From: Amoebidium appalachense
Lineage: Eukaryota; Ichthyosporea
Direction: 5' to 3'
DNA: 64,000 nucleotides
Assembly (NCBI GenBank): GCA_963693365.1
Contig: CAVNZM010000006.1
Coordinates: 6,324,001-6,388,000 of the forward strand
A program made the position numbers and the translations under genes. Under the pieces are notes generated by a model that worked only from the letters and a program-made list of their open reading frames with translations, did no database searches and was not told the DNA's origin. Of this stretch, positions 1 through 33,951 are shown piece by piece; position 1 is the stretch's first letter; every line of letters starts with the position of its first letter.

Positions 1-92
<92 letters not shown>
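1..92. repeat. (TG)n microsatellite at window edge
   Basis: Uninterrupted TG dinucleotide run that starts before the window. It passes into TG-rich, imperfect sequence up to about position 120. Confidence 0.97.
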
Positions 93-93
<1 letters not shown>

Positions 94-2096
94 ATGTGTA
101 TGCGTGTGTGCATGTGCGCATACGGTATACGTGTATAAGGGAGGTGGAATGTGTAAGTAGGTTCATATCCGTAGATGTATAAGGGCACGGAAACCCGTGA
201 AATGTGCGTGTTTCTTGAAGGTGGGTTGGTTCTTAGGAAGGCGGGGTAGTTCGTAATTCCAAGTTTATTTGCAGGAAGTAAAAGCCCAAGAGGGGAATGT
301 GCCCACCTATTTAGTTAATTAGCTTGTTTGGAACTATAGACCTCAAGTAAACATGAAAGCATGGAAGCTTAATTAGGCACAATTTTTGGTTGGTGGAGAG
401 AAGACAGAGGTTCTGACTGTGTGTGTTTCGTGTGCACACACGTTTTTCGCATTATGTGTGTGCGTGTGTGTTTAAATGTGCGTGCGTGTGCATGTGTGCA
501 TGTTGCTAAACTATGCCATTACATCTCACACCCTTAGCTTTGTGTATCTGTCAATTTTGCAAACCACAACTTTTCCGTGGCAATTATCTCAGAATTCAAC
601 CAACCCACTTTCAGGGCAGCAACATCGCTGAAAATTACTCTGGCCATGGTAGACCTGAACAGTACGTGCAACCGGTGGTTTTCATAAAGAGATGTATCTA
701 CAAGACATACAGTGTGCCTATCTATTTTACATCTTTATCATATTTATAATTCTAGTAGTGGTCATACGCTAAGTTGAAAAGAAAAAGGCGTAAACCATAT
801 ATGCATGGAATTGTCACCCCGACCACCCATATGCAGGTACCGGTGCCTCTGCGTGATCGTAGTGCCCGACTCAAACGTTCGGTTTGGGTATGGGGAGAAC
901 AGAATTCCTTACATATCTTAGATCTAGATCTATAGAGCCTGCGTATAATATGCAGCCACAATTGATACTGGAACACAGAGAAGTTCATTATGAGAACATT
1001 TCCCCCGAGGTTAAATAACAAAAACATTATGTGGGTGGCTGAATAAATATTACGGCACCTAACACGACAAGAGTAGAACAAGTTGTATACGTATATGCCG
1101 GTCACCCTGTGATAAAGCATTGGAATGGTACAGAAATGGGGGTTATAGGCAAAGGCTGAAATTTGCATCAGATTATTTCGACGCCAGGCCGAAAGATTTG
1201 GGGGTACACTATAAAAAAGCAAGTAAATCTCTCGAGGCCAATCAGCGGGGGCGATCCGCCAGGTGTCAAAATACAGTAATTCTAAAATGTAAATTCCAGC
1301 CCTTTTCGGCGCCGCACAGTCTCAGGCCGCTCAGCGCTAACCTTTGTACGCCCTGGAGTCCTGGACTGGCAAACACCTTGGCACGCTCAGACTGCGGCGT
1401 AGTGCTCAGGCCTTTACCTGTCAGTATAAACTATATACATATTTGCTAGATAAAAGGCACCATTATCGAATAGCTCTGGACCTATTCACGCGCATTTGCG
1501 AACGTCGATATCTCCGACTCGGACATGTACGTACGTATACACGCGTACGGGCACGTACACGTATATGTACCATAGTATATTCACCTTGTCTGCAAAATTT
1601 TAATATATGTAAAGCCCAAAACATGAGTAAATACCTCACTACTCCCTTTTTAATGCACAAGTAGAAACATCGGCTTTTATTTAACAGATTTGCTACATCA
1701 TATGCATAACCATTTATATATATAGTATTATTTTAATTTTTCCCGGAAAATAAAAACAAAGGCCCCAGACCCCAATACCTTTAATGGTTTATGGGGAATC
1801 TATTTATCAGTACTGATTGGTTGGATCTGAGTTGAATATGCGAATTTTGGTAATTTTTATGCAAATGCGAAGAATAGATCCAGCTGCATGCGCAACTCGG
1901 AGCCTCAAGCATGTACATGTCGTGACTCCGGAGTGTGCCACGAAACGCGGCAACGCTGCGCGGTCGCACAGTGTCACGGTACACGTGTCGCGCGAACCCG
2001 CCATATATATGCATCTTCAGAAGCAATTTATATATTTATAGTCCTGGATCAAACATGTAGTGTGCATATGCAATTAACTAGGGCGAGCACACGCAA
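93..2096. other. AT-rich unique DNA, no gene recognised
   Basis: Mostly unique sequence with short TG-rich patches at 415-500 and purine/pyrimidine alternation near 1,530-1,570. The open frames present (up to 156 codons on the minus strand at 752-1,222) show no codon bias, domain or splice context, and I regard them as chance. It lies beyond the 3' end of the minus-strand membrane protein gene. Confidence 0.6.
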
Positions 2097-2142
2097 ATGG
2101 AAGGGAGTCTCCCTCTCTATGCTATCTCTCTCTCTCTCTCTC

Positions 2143-2191
<49 letters not shown>

Positions 2192-2232
2192 CTCACTCAT
2201 TCTCTCGCATCTCTTTTCTCTATCTCTCTCTC

Positions 2233-2293
<61 letters not shown>

Positions 2294-2686
2294 TATCTAT
2301 GTCTCTCCCTCAGGCACACACACACTCTCATCAGCAAAATTTACCCCTTGTTATCCATTGTGAAACACTGCTCATATGAGACGTTGAGATATATTGCTAA
2401 CTATTGCACTGTTATAAGTTAGTATTAACAAGCCACGTGGATAATGGTTTCTAATATGACGTGCGTAATTACCGTGCATGGTGATGCATACCGTTCATTT
2501 TCAAATATTGGTGCAGAAATTTAGAAAACCATACCATCGCCATTTATCGTACCGTTTCATATTTTTTTTTAATATTATTATCTCCACATGTACGTATCTT
2601 TAAATTTCTGAGATACATTACGGTCACGCACCTAGGGTGCACGTGTATATGCTAGTGGCATTTGAGGTGATCTATACATGATGAAA

Positions 2687-2725
<39 letters not shown>

Positions 2726-2894
2726 TATATAAAAAAAGGGGGGGGGGGGGGGGGGGGGGGGTGGTTTTGCAGGTCTTGTGCTTCAAAAGAAGAACCCGTG
2801 CATTTTAAATGCTGAGGGGAAGGGGAAAAAAAAAAAAAAAAAAAAAAAAAGCAACACCCGAGTGGGACTCGACTCTCTCTCTCTCTCTCTCTCG

Positions 2895-2925
<31 letters not shown>

Positions 2926-3054
2926 CCCTCCTTCCCTCCCTCCCCCCCTCCCTCCCTCCCCCCTCTCTCTATCTCCATCTCCCTCACTCACACACAAACA
3001 CACACCCACACACTATCTCTCTCTTTCTCTCTCTAGAGCTCATACACACATGTG

Positions 3055-3106
<52 letters not shown>

Positions 3107-3361
3107 CTGCACTTCACCCGCAACTCTCATCCCCCCCCCCCCCCCCCCCCCCCGGGCGTGACACGCGTTTTGAGTGGTTTCCTGGTGAGTGACGTATGTA
3201 TGTGGAAGAGGGGGGGGGGGGGGGGGGGGGAGGGGAGGGGGGGGTCAGGGCAAGGGGGAGGGGGAGCGCGTGCACGTGAGGCGGGGAGTTAGTGAAGAAG
3301 AGAGAGATTGAGGGGGAGGGGAGGGAAGTGGGTGGAAGGGGTATAGGGAGGGAGGGAGGGA

Positions 3362-3395
<34 letters not shown>

Positions 3396-3420
3396 GCAAC
3401 AGAGGGACGGAGGGAATATG
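2097..3420. repeat. Compound simple-repeat block: (CT)n, C, AT, G, A, CA and G tracts
   Basis: A succession of low-complexity tracts. (CT)n at 2,121-2,240 runs into about 60 C; (AT)n at 2,693-2,730 is followed by A and a G run; poly-A at 2,825-2,850 is followed by (CT)n; (CA)n lies at 3,057-3,104, then C and G runs to 3,395. Frames across it encode only Ser-Leu, Pro, Lys, His-Thr or Gly runs and are not genes. Confidence 0.9.
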
Positions 3421-3667
3421 GGTCGAATTCGAATATTAAGTTTATCAGACAGAATGAATTGAAATGTGTGAATTCGGTAACTTCAAACCAGACATTTATA
3501 AATTTTAATAGTGCTCGATTTATATCAATTAATAATCACAGAGTGGCTACTAAGCCAAAGTAAGTCTATATCCCCCTTTTAAAATTTTCAACTGAAGATT
3601 GCGTTTTTTATTTCATCTATTCAGATAGTACTACAACATTCAAGAAAAAATTTATATATCCGAAGGC

Positions 3668-3781
3668 TTAGCATGGCGACTGATGGTGTTGTGTGTGTTG
3701 CGCCTTGGCCTCCATGAATATCATTTGAACAAATCCTTCATCATACGAATCAATTCGGCTGCTACTCAATTCGTTGATGGC
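3668..3781 (-). CDS. Doubtful terminal exon
   Basis: Minus-strand open segment of 37 codons ending in TAA, immediately preceded on its own strand by a (CA)n tract, the usual position of acceptors in this window. It begins with residues AINELSSSRIDS and ends QHHQSPC. An overlapping frame, ending MMKDLFK, is also open. It could be an alternative 3' exon of the membrane-protein gene whose assigned stop is at 4,065, because a possible donor (CAG followed by GTGTTT) lies just before that stop. No family is recognised. Confidence 0.18.
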   Translation of the reverse strand, partial: AINELSSSRIDSYDEGFVQMIFMEAKAQHTQHHQSPC

Positions 3782-3816
<35 letters not shown>

Positions 3817-4064
3817 TGTTTGTGTGTGCTGCATGCACCATGCACATGTCTCCAGCTGATAGTCACTGTGAGTGTGCTTAAGTAACCATTCGTCTGTTGC
3901 ATCATGACTTGCATATGATGCCAGCGCTAGCAGTTAAAAGAGCATGTCACGGCACTGATATGCAAGTGTGTGAATACCATGTGTGTGTGTGTGTATGGGT
4001 GTGTATACTAGTGTGCATGCATATGGGTGTTCATACGCTAACGCTCATGACATTTGTTCACCGA

Positions 4065-8757
<4,693 letters not shown>

Positions 8758-10484
8758 TTTACAGGGTAAGACTGCTGTTATGGCGTGAGTGTGAGTGTGT
8801 GTGTGTGTGAGCTGGTTATTTTCGAGGGTGGGAAGTCATCGTGTACCGTGACATATACACTAAGCCTGAAGTTCTAAGCTGTAGGATTGTGGGGCAAGCA
8901 TTTCACTTCAGATGTTACTGCCATGTTGAGCTCACCTGCGGATCAAGGAGAGTAGCAGGGACCAGCACGGAAAATGCCCGCAAAATGACTGTAGCAGTAT
9001 ATGTGTTATGAAGAAACGACAGAAAACTGACCACATAGGTTTATCTGTCTTTCAGTGGCAATTACATGGCAATGGTGTGGTGTTCTTAAAGCTTGTGTGT
9101 GTGCCTGAAGCTACCAGGGCTTGCACGTGTGCGTGGATGTGTTTGCATGCGCGTTTGAGAAATTTTGCTACACTACAGAGCTTTCACACGAATTTAAGTG
9201 TCCTTTCTCAGTTTTAACTGTTCAGTTTCTGTGTCTGTCCCACAAGAGAGCGAACTGAGAGCACTTAGGGTTAACAAAGCCAAGACGAGTAGCGAAGCAC
9301 ACAACTGTAGATTATGCACGCAAGCGTCAGTGTAGGCATTATATAGTTCTATATGCGGGAAGTATTGTCAGGCTCTTCCCATTTTCACTCGACATGAATT
9401 GAATTATTCGACTGGTCATGGTGGTCACGAGTCGTTTCAGTCACTGAGGCACAAACCGTCCTTTCGTTTTGCGAGTTCTCATCGTAGCCTACAGAAAAAC
9501 GGGTGACATGAGGACATGGGCACTTTGTGCAACGGATTCCGATCAGGTATAGGGAGAACCAAAGCCGGCCGCAGCCGCTGAGCCGTCCCTGTGGCTGTCC
9601 CCCCTCCAGGCCCTGTCCCTTCCGCGTTATGTAGTACGACACCGTAGCATTTATGCGATTGGATTTTCAGAGTTTCCTTTCTTTCTATGCCATTACATAG
9701 TTCACCACCTTTTTACTCAAAAGAATTACTCCGCCTGGTTCGCGCGATCGGTATCCCAGCCGACTTCATAGCGCCGTATACGTATACGCGTATACGGTAC
9801 TTATACACCACCGTGGTCGACGTCGCTGGCCCAGCTACAGAGTGACTGCACGCATCACTTGTCGACCGTCTAACAAAAAAGGTTTGACACTCACAAGTAA
9901 CGTCTTTGCCAATCGAATGATTCGCCGATTTAACAGGAGTAGTATTGGGGGAAATTATTGCTCGTGAATTTATTGCTCGTGAATGATTCGTCGAATCAGC
10001 TAAAAGATGTTGGAATAGATCGCCATCCCGTTTCCGTTTGTGTCACTGCTGTGAGCCTGTGACGACAGTTGTGCACAGTTGAGATCCCGGGCCTGCGGTG
10101 ATAGGTGTGACATGTGCAAATATTGACAATTTTCCTCGCGTGACAAATGAAGTAATATTGGCAAATGGATATCCGTAACATGTGCAGCGGGCCGACCGCC
10201 ATTTCTGCTCTATTCATTTTGTCGTCTCGCACATGTACATGTGTTTCTCTCAGCGCTCTCCAGCCTCTCTTTCGCGCCGTATACATATATCACATCAGTC
10301 ACATGCACCGTGACCACCGTGTGACACTTGTACACACACATACATGACATTGGACATGGACATTGGTACACCGTGCACATGCAAGCACATACGCACATGC
10401 ATGTTCACGCCGTAGTATGCACACCACGTACGGACGTACGCACATACACATTCACACAATGTCACATGTAATACGTTCATGATA
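8758..10484. promoter_or_regulatory. Upstream region of paralogue A, no gene recognised
   Basis: Mostly unique DNA with TG-rich patches at 8,785-8,812 and 9,085-9,160, and a CGTATACG palindromic cluster at 9,777-9,797. A short direct repeat (TTGCTCGTGAAT) occurs at 9,957-9,983. It presumably contains the promoter for the minus-strand gene starting at 8,757. I see no convincing TATA element or coding exon; an 85-codon minus-strand frame at 9,385-9,642 lacks support. Confidence 0.45.
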
Positions 10485-10740
10485 CAGTGTCCACAGTAAT
10501 AAATAGTGTGTAAACCCCCCTATACACACCGTTGCAAGGACTCCCGATTCAACGACATGTTCAACGACAACTTATGACCGCGTTGTGCGCAGCCTCAACT
10601 GGCGGCCGGCCTGTCGCAGATACATCGTTCACATTTTTTGGTTAGCTTTGGCCAATAACAACACGAAGAATATATAGATTCTCCTCGGATTCCGGATTTG
10701 AAAAGGGGGGGTTTACACACTTTTTATTGCGTGGACATTG
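10485..10740. mobile_element. MITE-like non-coding element with terminal inverted repeats
   Basis: The left end (CAGTGTCCACAGTAATAAAT, continuing AGTGTGTAAACCCCCC, 10,485-10,520) matches the reverse complement of the right end (10,705-10,740) over about 36 bases with roughly four differences including one single-base gap. The 256-bp interior has no open frame. A target-site duplication is not obvious next to either end, so the exact boundaries and superfamily are open. The CAGTG start would fit several DNA-transposon families. Confidence 0.7.
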
Positions 10741-10837
10741 CCGGAGGCCCAGCCACATTCGAAAACTCTGATGGCCGCGAGGCTTCTCGTTTAGGGGCCT
10801 TAGCGACGGCACCCTTTTTCTATAATGGGGGGCACAA

Positions 10838-11263
10838 CTAAGTTTTCTCCAACTCTACGTTTTCTCCTTGGGGTGCACCTGCGGCTTGGTTGACGTCTCC
10901 TCCGCGGCGCGCGTCCGGGGTAGTTTGTAGCCGACTGGGACGTCGAGAAGCTTCCTCATGCCGGCTACAGTTACGGGCCCTTGTGGTGGCAGTTAGCTCT
11001 ATAGCCTTGATTTGTGTACCCGCTTGCTTGGTAGTGTTGGTTCCTTTTGCATCTCCCGTTACAGCTAGGCTACCTTGTTTGGCTGCTATTCTCCTTGGAG
11101 GGTTACTCCTGTCGCCACGCCCCCTAAGGTAGTTTTGCAGTCTTACATGTTCTGTATTGCTCTTTTGAAACCTCGTGTGCTGCTCCAGTGATAGAGTTTT
11201 GGCCGAGGGCTCTGTCTCTAGAGTAATTACAGATGGCTTCCTTGCAGTTTGTAGCCTAGACAT
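10838..11263 (-). CDS. Hypothetical basic protein, 141 codons
   Basis: An intact intronless minus-strand frame without low complexity, rich in Arg, Thr, Ala, Gln and Glu, starting MSRLQTARKPS and ending ENVELEKT. It has no membrane segment and no domain I recognise. The composition suggests an unstructured nucleic-acid-binding tail, or simply a chance frame in a GC-rich patch. It lies about 100 bp from the MITE-like element, so it may instead be part of an older transposon. Confidence 0.25.
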   Translation of the reverse strand: MSRLQTARKPSVITLETEPSAKTLSLEQHTRFQKSNTEHVRLQNYLRGRGDRSNPPRRIAAKQGSLAVTGDAKGTNTTKQAGTQIKAIELTATTRARNCSRHEEASRRPSRLQTTPDARRGGDVNQAAGAPQGENVELEKT

Positions 11264-11339
11264 CTTCGTGGCTTTGATGGAGCAATCTAGCCATGCCCCA
11301 AGCTTCTCATTTTGTACCCTGCCATCGATGCTAATTACA

Positions 11340-11406
11340 TGTTAACGTACGCATTTACTCAAATTTCTGTGTGTTAACGTACGCGTTCCACTCAATGATT
11401 TCTGTG
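11340..11406. repeat. Two-copy tandem repeat of about 33 bp
   Basis: The unit TGTTAACGTACGC followed by ACTCAA and TTTCTGTG occurs twice in direct succession with a few substitutions. Confidence 0.8.
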
Positions 11407-11679
11407 ACTCGATTCATATTAGGTCACCTTTATTGAGGTTTTTTTTGTTGTGGCAGCCGAGATATCAACTTATCGTTTTCACTCCTGCCTTTAGTGTATA
11501 TTTGTATTTTTATACCTTTGGGTCGACGTCCGTATTCCAGTGCATGTGAGCCTACTTCTCATTTGAGTGACTCGAAAATCGTCTCTCGAGATATCTGGGA
11601 TATCTCTTTTTGGTGTCCTTCGAACATATGAGCACATCAATAAAGTCATTTCACATCACTCACTCGTGCTTGCCTCATG

Positions 11680-12100
11680 CCCCCCGTGTCCGTGGAGTGC
11701 AGGCCGTCGTGCCTGCACCCAAGGGGCTGGCCGAGGCGGGGGCCGCCAGGGGGGGTCCATGCCATGAGCCCCCCCCGCACCAGCCGGGGCTGGGCCCCGC
11801 CTCGACATGCTTTATTGCCGCTGCAATCGGGCTGTGAGCCAGTCACAGTCGCATACGTACACCGTCATGTATACAGACTGAGAGGTGGGTGGGTGGGAGC
11901 CGCCGTGTGCTAGCCACCGAAAACGCAATCGTGCTAACAAAAACCGTACGTGCAGCACACGGCGAAAACGAAGGTGGCCTGCATCTGCAGTGTGCTGCGC
12001 CGGAAATACCGGCGCTGGTGGCGCCCGACGTCAGGCGCTGCGCCAGACCGATGTCAGCTGCCGCCTGGCTGCCTGCGCCCGAAGTGATCCGTGAAACATC
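11680..12100. other. GC-rich palindromic block, possible structured RNA
   Basis: It is distinctly GC-richer than its surroundings and contains nested inverted repeats. CGAGGCGGGG near 11,732 pairs with CCCCGCCTCG near 11,799, enclosing a smaller G7/C8 pairing. GCCGTGTGCT near 11,900 pairs with AGCACACGGC near 11,953. GCGCCGG-AAATA-CCGGCGC near 11,998 is a perfect hairpin. Short frames exist on both strands (81 codons plus, 95 codons minus) but neither is convincing. It could be a non-coding RNA gene, a transposon end or a regulatory palindrome cluster. Confidence 0.4.
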
Positions 12101-12851
12101 TTTCATCTGCTGCGCATATGAAACGTACATATAAAAAAAAAAAATTCTTTAAAAATGAAATCACGTGAGTGAACTGACTCGTCACAATGTGTATGTTCAG
12201 TTGGCTCGTTTTTGGCGCGCTGAGTCATCCCTTTGCTGTATACAATGTTATACCATGGGGTATATATTGAGGCCCTCCATAGTGAGCAATGCCGACAGAA
12301 CTCCTACTAGTACTCATTGTTACTAGTTGGGGCCGGTAGGCTCCTTTCTACTCCACGAGTTCAAATAGGAGTAGGGTTCGAAAGATCCGGACGTGGAGGG
12401 GGGGAGGTGAGGGGAGGCCGGGGTAGCTGCGAATATATGCGATTTGATTGGCTAATGGGAGGAGGGTAAACGATAAAAACGCTTTAACCCAATCGCTGAT
12501 ACGGATTTTGAAGAGCAAATAAGTGGGTGTTTATAGCCCCGATAACGAACGGAGAACGGATACCGGGGACAAATACTGTAATTTGAACTTTTGGGGTACA
12601 AAGTTTGACTACCTTAGGGGTCTCTAAATGCGATTGGACAATTTGCGCCCATCTCGGTACCAATTGTCTAGATCGTTGCGCTGTTTGCAGCGAGCGCGGC
12701 AATGCGTTTTGGGCAGCTATGGCACGTTACCACCCAGTAAAACGTAACGGGGGCACTCAGTAAACGTACTGAAACAAACCAAGCACACTTCTTTTCAAAA
12801 GTACTTCGCGTAGCCACGTAACGGCGTTGTTGAGTCATTTGCCCACACAAT
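12101..12851. other. Unique DNA, no gene recognised
   Basis: Mostly unrepetitive. It presumably includes upstream sequence of the candidate gene starting at 12,852. No repeat or exon was identified. Confidence 0.4.
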
Positions 12852-12949
12852 ATGGGTTCCCGCAAGGTTGGTTCTGGTGGTGGAATGAGGACCTGGCAGG
12901 TCGTTCTGCTCCTGTTTACTGTCGCCCTGGGTGCACAGGTGTGTACTAA

Positions 12950-12986
<37 letters not shown>

Positions 12987-13354
12987 TACTGCCCCCCCTA
13001 CTCCCCCCCCCCCCCCCCCCCCCCCCCCACCCCCCACCCACCCCCTCTCTTCCTGTCCCAAACGCCCAAAGACTTTCCCCGCACACGTACCTCCTAGTTT
13101 CTCGCGACAGGAACCGTGACACATACACACACACAAACACACACACACAAACACACACACACACACACACACACACGCCACACACACACACATATGCATG
13201 TGCACACTGTGATACACATAGGAACACACACACGCACACATGTGTACACACATGAGCACATGCACACACGCAGGACGTGGATCACAAACACACACACTCT
13301 TCAACATTCGTTTTCTCATAACAGTTTTGGATTGTACCTGCGCGAGGGGCATGA
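12852..13354 (+). CDS. Candidate small signal-anchored protein (two exons)
   Basis: Exon 1 (12,852-12,938) starts with ATG and encodes 29 residues ending in a clear hydrophobic stretch (WQVVLLLFTVALGAQ), followed by a consensus donor, CAG then GTGTGT. The intron has C runs and (CA)n, as in the other genes here. The first good acceptor after it (CTCATAACAG) opens an exon at 13,325-13,354 that adds nine residues and a TGA, giving a 38-residue product. The leader-plus-donor unit looks real; the partner exon is uncertain and a longer gene remains possible. No family is recognised. Confidence 0.4.
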
Positions 13355-14463
13355 GCCACCGGCCCCATCTAGCAGACGGGAGCCCCGCATTCGCCTGCCA
13401 GTATCTTTACTATCTAGATTGAGAGCTAGCGTGGCAAATTACATTTCAAATTTTCAATGCTCTCAAATTTTTTCTCTCAAGTTTGCATGGACCCACAACC
13501 ATTCTGCAAGGGCGGCTGCTTTGTGGCTTACGCTTTACAGATCTAGAACATGATTATCAAAATGCATATAATATGATATATGAGCTTTTACTCTGTTGTC
13601 CCAGTTTGGAAAACATAAAATCATGCATGTGTTCTCTATTTGTTATTGTACAGTTATCGTATGTAGGTTTGTCGTGTGGCAAGTCTGATTGATTTGCAAA
13701 TTGAATTTGGTGCGGTGGTCTTCCTATACTTCACATTCCAAACCGATGTAAACAAAGCATTTTATTATTTTTTTTATTTTTGTTTTCTCGGAGTCACTAA
13801 CGACGCCCCAGTAACGCTTAGCCTACACACAGTTTCTTCTTCCGTTCCAATAGGTTTCAGTAACCCTACTATTAAGATTTTGTAACATACTATTATGATC
13901 ATGTTGTAGCGATTGACAAAATCCCACTGGACTCCACCGATACTTCTTTATAGGACGTTGGCTGTTTCAAAATGTATGCCCGACCATGGTTGACCAGGCA
14001 AAATCGTTGCTAGGTGAGCCAACATGACATGCACACATCTGCTCCATCTGTTCTCACAACGAATAAAGTAGAAATATGGTTCTTGTTGACAAGCTAGCAT
14101 AGGTATTCATTCCGTCACACAGTATGGATAGCATGGCAAAGTGACCTCCGGGGGGACAAGGACTTTCTCACGAGCGAACATTTTGCCAGAGGTCAAAGCA
14201 CACTCTCAAACCAGGGGATCAACCACCAGGTAAACCGAGGAACAACGCACGAATACACAGACCCATAGCACTGACGGTCTATTTATGAACTCCCAACGCG
14301 TTGTCGCTCCAGCCTAATCGTAAAACAAGACAAGATTTGGGCACACACACACACATACACCCGCTGGGGAAGTGGTAACCTGCTGTACCCATCCACCGAA
14401 CATGGATTCAAACATCGGCCACAAACACATCTCAAAAAGAAAACCCACCCTCGGGTATGAATA
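13355..14463 (+). promoter_or_regulatory. Upstream region of paralogue B, no gene recognised
   Basis: Unique, moderately AT-rich sequence with AATAAA-type hexamers (for example near 14,062) that could end the preceding small transcript. It must contain the promoter of the plus-strand membrane protein gene. No clear element was picked out. Confidence 0.4.
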
Positions 14464-23690
<9,227 letters not shown>

Positions 23691-23712
23691 ATATCCACTT
23701 ACTTACTCCTCT

Positions 23713-24036
<324 letters not shown>

Positions 24037-24161
24037 AAAAAAAAGGAAAAAAAAAAAGAAGAAGAAAAACACGCTAATCCGGAAGGCTGGTTGGTGAAAA
24101 AAAAGACGAAAAAAACGGAGTCTAAAACCGGGGGAAAATCCCCATCCGTCTGAGCCTGTAC

Positions 24162-31438
<7,277 letters not shown>

Positions 31439-32945
31439 GTTGGTGGTTTTTAGTTCAACCGCAGCTAGGTGAAAGGTGGGCAGATTTTGGAGACAACTCG
31501 TTTCACTTCCAAACGAGAGACGGGTGTGTTTTGGTGTTAGCAACCGGCTAAATGTGACTGCTTTTTTGCCCTCACTCAAAAGATATTGACTAAATAATAC
31601 GTGATCTGTAACGAATGAAAATGATGAAACTTCGGAAGTCACAAGAGTCAAATGGCACAGTGTGACCCGTTGGGAACAGCACACTAGAGTGGTGATAGCA
31701 AGTAAGTAAAAAAACAAAATAGGATAATGCTGGGATAAAACAATAGTTATACATGTAGTTGAAAATGAAATTTATTTTAAATCCTTCATAACCTTGTAAA
31801 TTGAATGTACAGTGCTTGAAAACTTGCCTCAGGGACCGGTTGAAAAACCGGCGAATCATCCTGTGGCCAGAAGAGCCATTGCTGCCGTTTTCTACAGCCA
31901 ATCAGAGCCTACTGAGGCAAATCTTGCCTTTTCAGGCAAAAAGAAAATGCTGAGTTCATTTCAGACATGTTTTCCGCAAAGCGCCAGCCGGAAGCTGGGG
32001 GGCTGCTTGAAATCACATGTATAAGCGTGAAATAATGGGTTGATGTTGGTATAACGTCATGCAGGGAGACGCCGACTGAGTGAATTTAAACTGCTCCACT
32101 GGTTAACCCAAGTCGCTGTTATGGCGGTGCATGCTGATGCTCGGACTCGGAGCTGATCATGAGATGATGTTCGGCAGTCGCTGCTGCACATTCTGTGAAA
32201 CCAAAATGGAAACATTGCCAACTGGATGTAACAATATTGTCAAATATTCACACCAAGCTTCATGTACTTGTATGTAATGGGCGTTCTTCCATATGCAGAT
32301 CATCGGCCTTCCCACTATCACGAACGCCCCCCTCCCCACGCTCCCCCCCCCCCCCCCCCCCCCCCCCCCCACCAACACACACACATCCTCCTCCCCACCC
32401 CCACCCCCCCACACCCCCCCCCCCCCCCTCCATCACTCCACTTGACATCCCGTCCTCTCCCCGCCTTCCCGGCCTCCATCCTGAGCCCTTGCATTCCCCG
32501 ACTCCTTCCCTCAAATTCGAACTCCCCCCCCCCCCCCCCCCTCCCCCCCCCTCCCCCCTCCCCCCCCCCCCCCCTCTCTTTCCTCCCTCTTTTTGCTCCG
32601 AGGCTCTCCCATCGTCGTCGGTCCTCCAATTCAGTGCCTGCACCGTCACCATGCACGTACAAAACGCATAAGCTCATTCCTTTTACATACTCGTCTTTCC
32701 ATTTTTGATGGTTCCCCCATACTTTGGTGCAGTAATACAACTAGGAGTGCCTTAAAGGTTGTATACAGTTGGATGCCACAAGTACCCCCCCCCCCCCCCC
32801 CCCCCCCCCCTCTCCCCCCCCTCCCTCCCACCTACCCGCCCCTCCTCCTCCTCCCCCCCCCCTCCCCCCCCCCCCCCCCCCCCCTTTCCTGCATAAGTAT
32901 GGTTTTTTCTCCACCATTTTGTTTTCTTTTTTCTTTTCTTTCTTC

Positions 32946-33000
<55 letters not shown>

Positions 33001-33095
33001 GGGGGGGTTGCAATTGGCAGCACTTGGTACTAACACCAGCGCAAACAGATCTTGAAAAACTGGTGGCTGCAACTTACATAACGTAGTTCGGGCAA

Positions 33096-33200
33096 ATATT
33101 ACTATTATGATATTAATATTATTAAGTTTATTAATATTATGATATTAAAATTATTCTGATTATTACTATTATGATATTAATATTATTATGATTATTAAAG
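33096..33200. repeat. AT-rich tandem duplication
   Basis: The block ATTACTATTATGATATTAAT occurs at about 33,098 and again at about 33,164, with related ATTAATATTATGATATTAAA between. It is a local tandem duplication of about 66 bp. Confidence 0.85.
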
Positions 33201-33450
33201 TGTCTGTATTTTAAATACGGGTTCTGTCTGTATGGTTGGTTGGTAGAATCGGCTGCATATGTATGGGTCTGGTAACCTACCCGAAAGGCAGCCTGGTTTG
33301 GCAAAAAAGCAAAAATAACTTAACTTTAATAAAATGTGAAAGTAAACATAAGTGTTTGAAACGGACAGTGGGGGTGGGATTACGGAGTGTGGGTAGGGTG
33401 CGTGCGTGTGCGTGTGTTTAGTGTGTGCGTGTGTGTGCGTGTGTGCGTGT

Positions 33451-33481
<31 letters not shown>

Positions 33482-33682
33482 GGGAAGAGGGGAGGGGGAA
33501 GGGGGGGAATGGCTTAATTCCAATGCCATACAGATGACGTGGTTTGTCACACCCAGCAAACCATCCTGCAACTGACTGATAATTTGTAATAGGGGTGATG
33601 ATGGTGAGGGGAGGGGAGGGGGAGGGGGGAGGGGGGAGGGGGGAAAAGGGTGGTGGGGCACGCGACTAACCGGGGTGGGTGT

Positions 33683-33735
<53 letters not shown>

Positions 33736-33876
33736 GGGGGCAGTGGGTGGTAGTGGTGTGTACATGTACAGGTTTGGTTGTGGAAAGATGGGGGTTGGGG
33801 GAGCACCATGGGGTGGGGAGGCAGGGGAGGGGGGGGGGTGGGGGGGGAAGGGGGGGGGAAGGGGGGGGGGAGACAT

Positions 33877-33951
33877 TCAAACCGGCACGTGCACGGGAGA
33901 GCCTTGCAGTGTGATGTCGAGGAATTTGGGAACCTTTTTCTTCTTCGAAGG
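33877..33951 (-). CDS. Weak candidate C-terminal exon
   Basis: Minus-strand segment encoding PSKKKKVPKFLDITLQGSPV and a few more residues before TGA. Codon third positions favour C/G, as in the confirmed exons. There is no clean acceptor and no other exon of a gene was found, so it may be a chance frame. Confidence 0.15.
   Translation of the reverse strand, partial: PSKKKKVPKFLDITLQGSPVHVPV

Noticed and set aside
752-1222. 156-codon minus-strand frame in the left gap
   Set aside because: No codon bias, repeated stops in neighbouring context, no recognisable domain, and no splice signals tying it to other exons.
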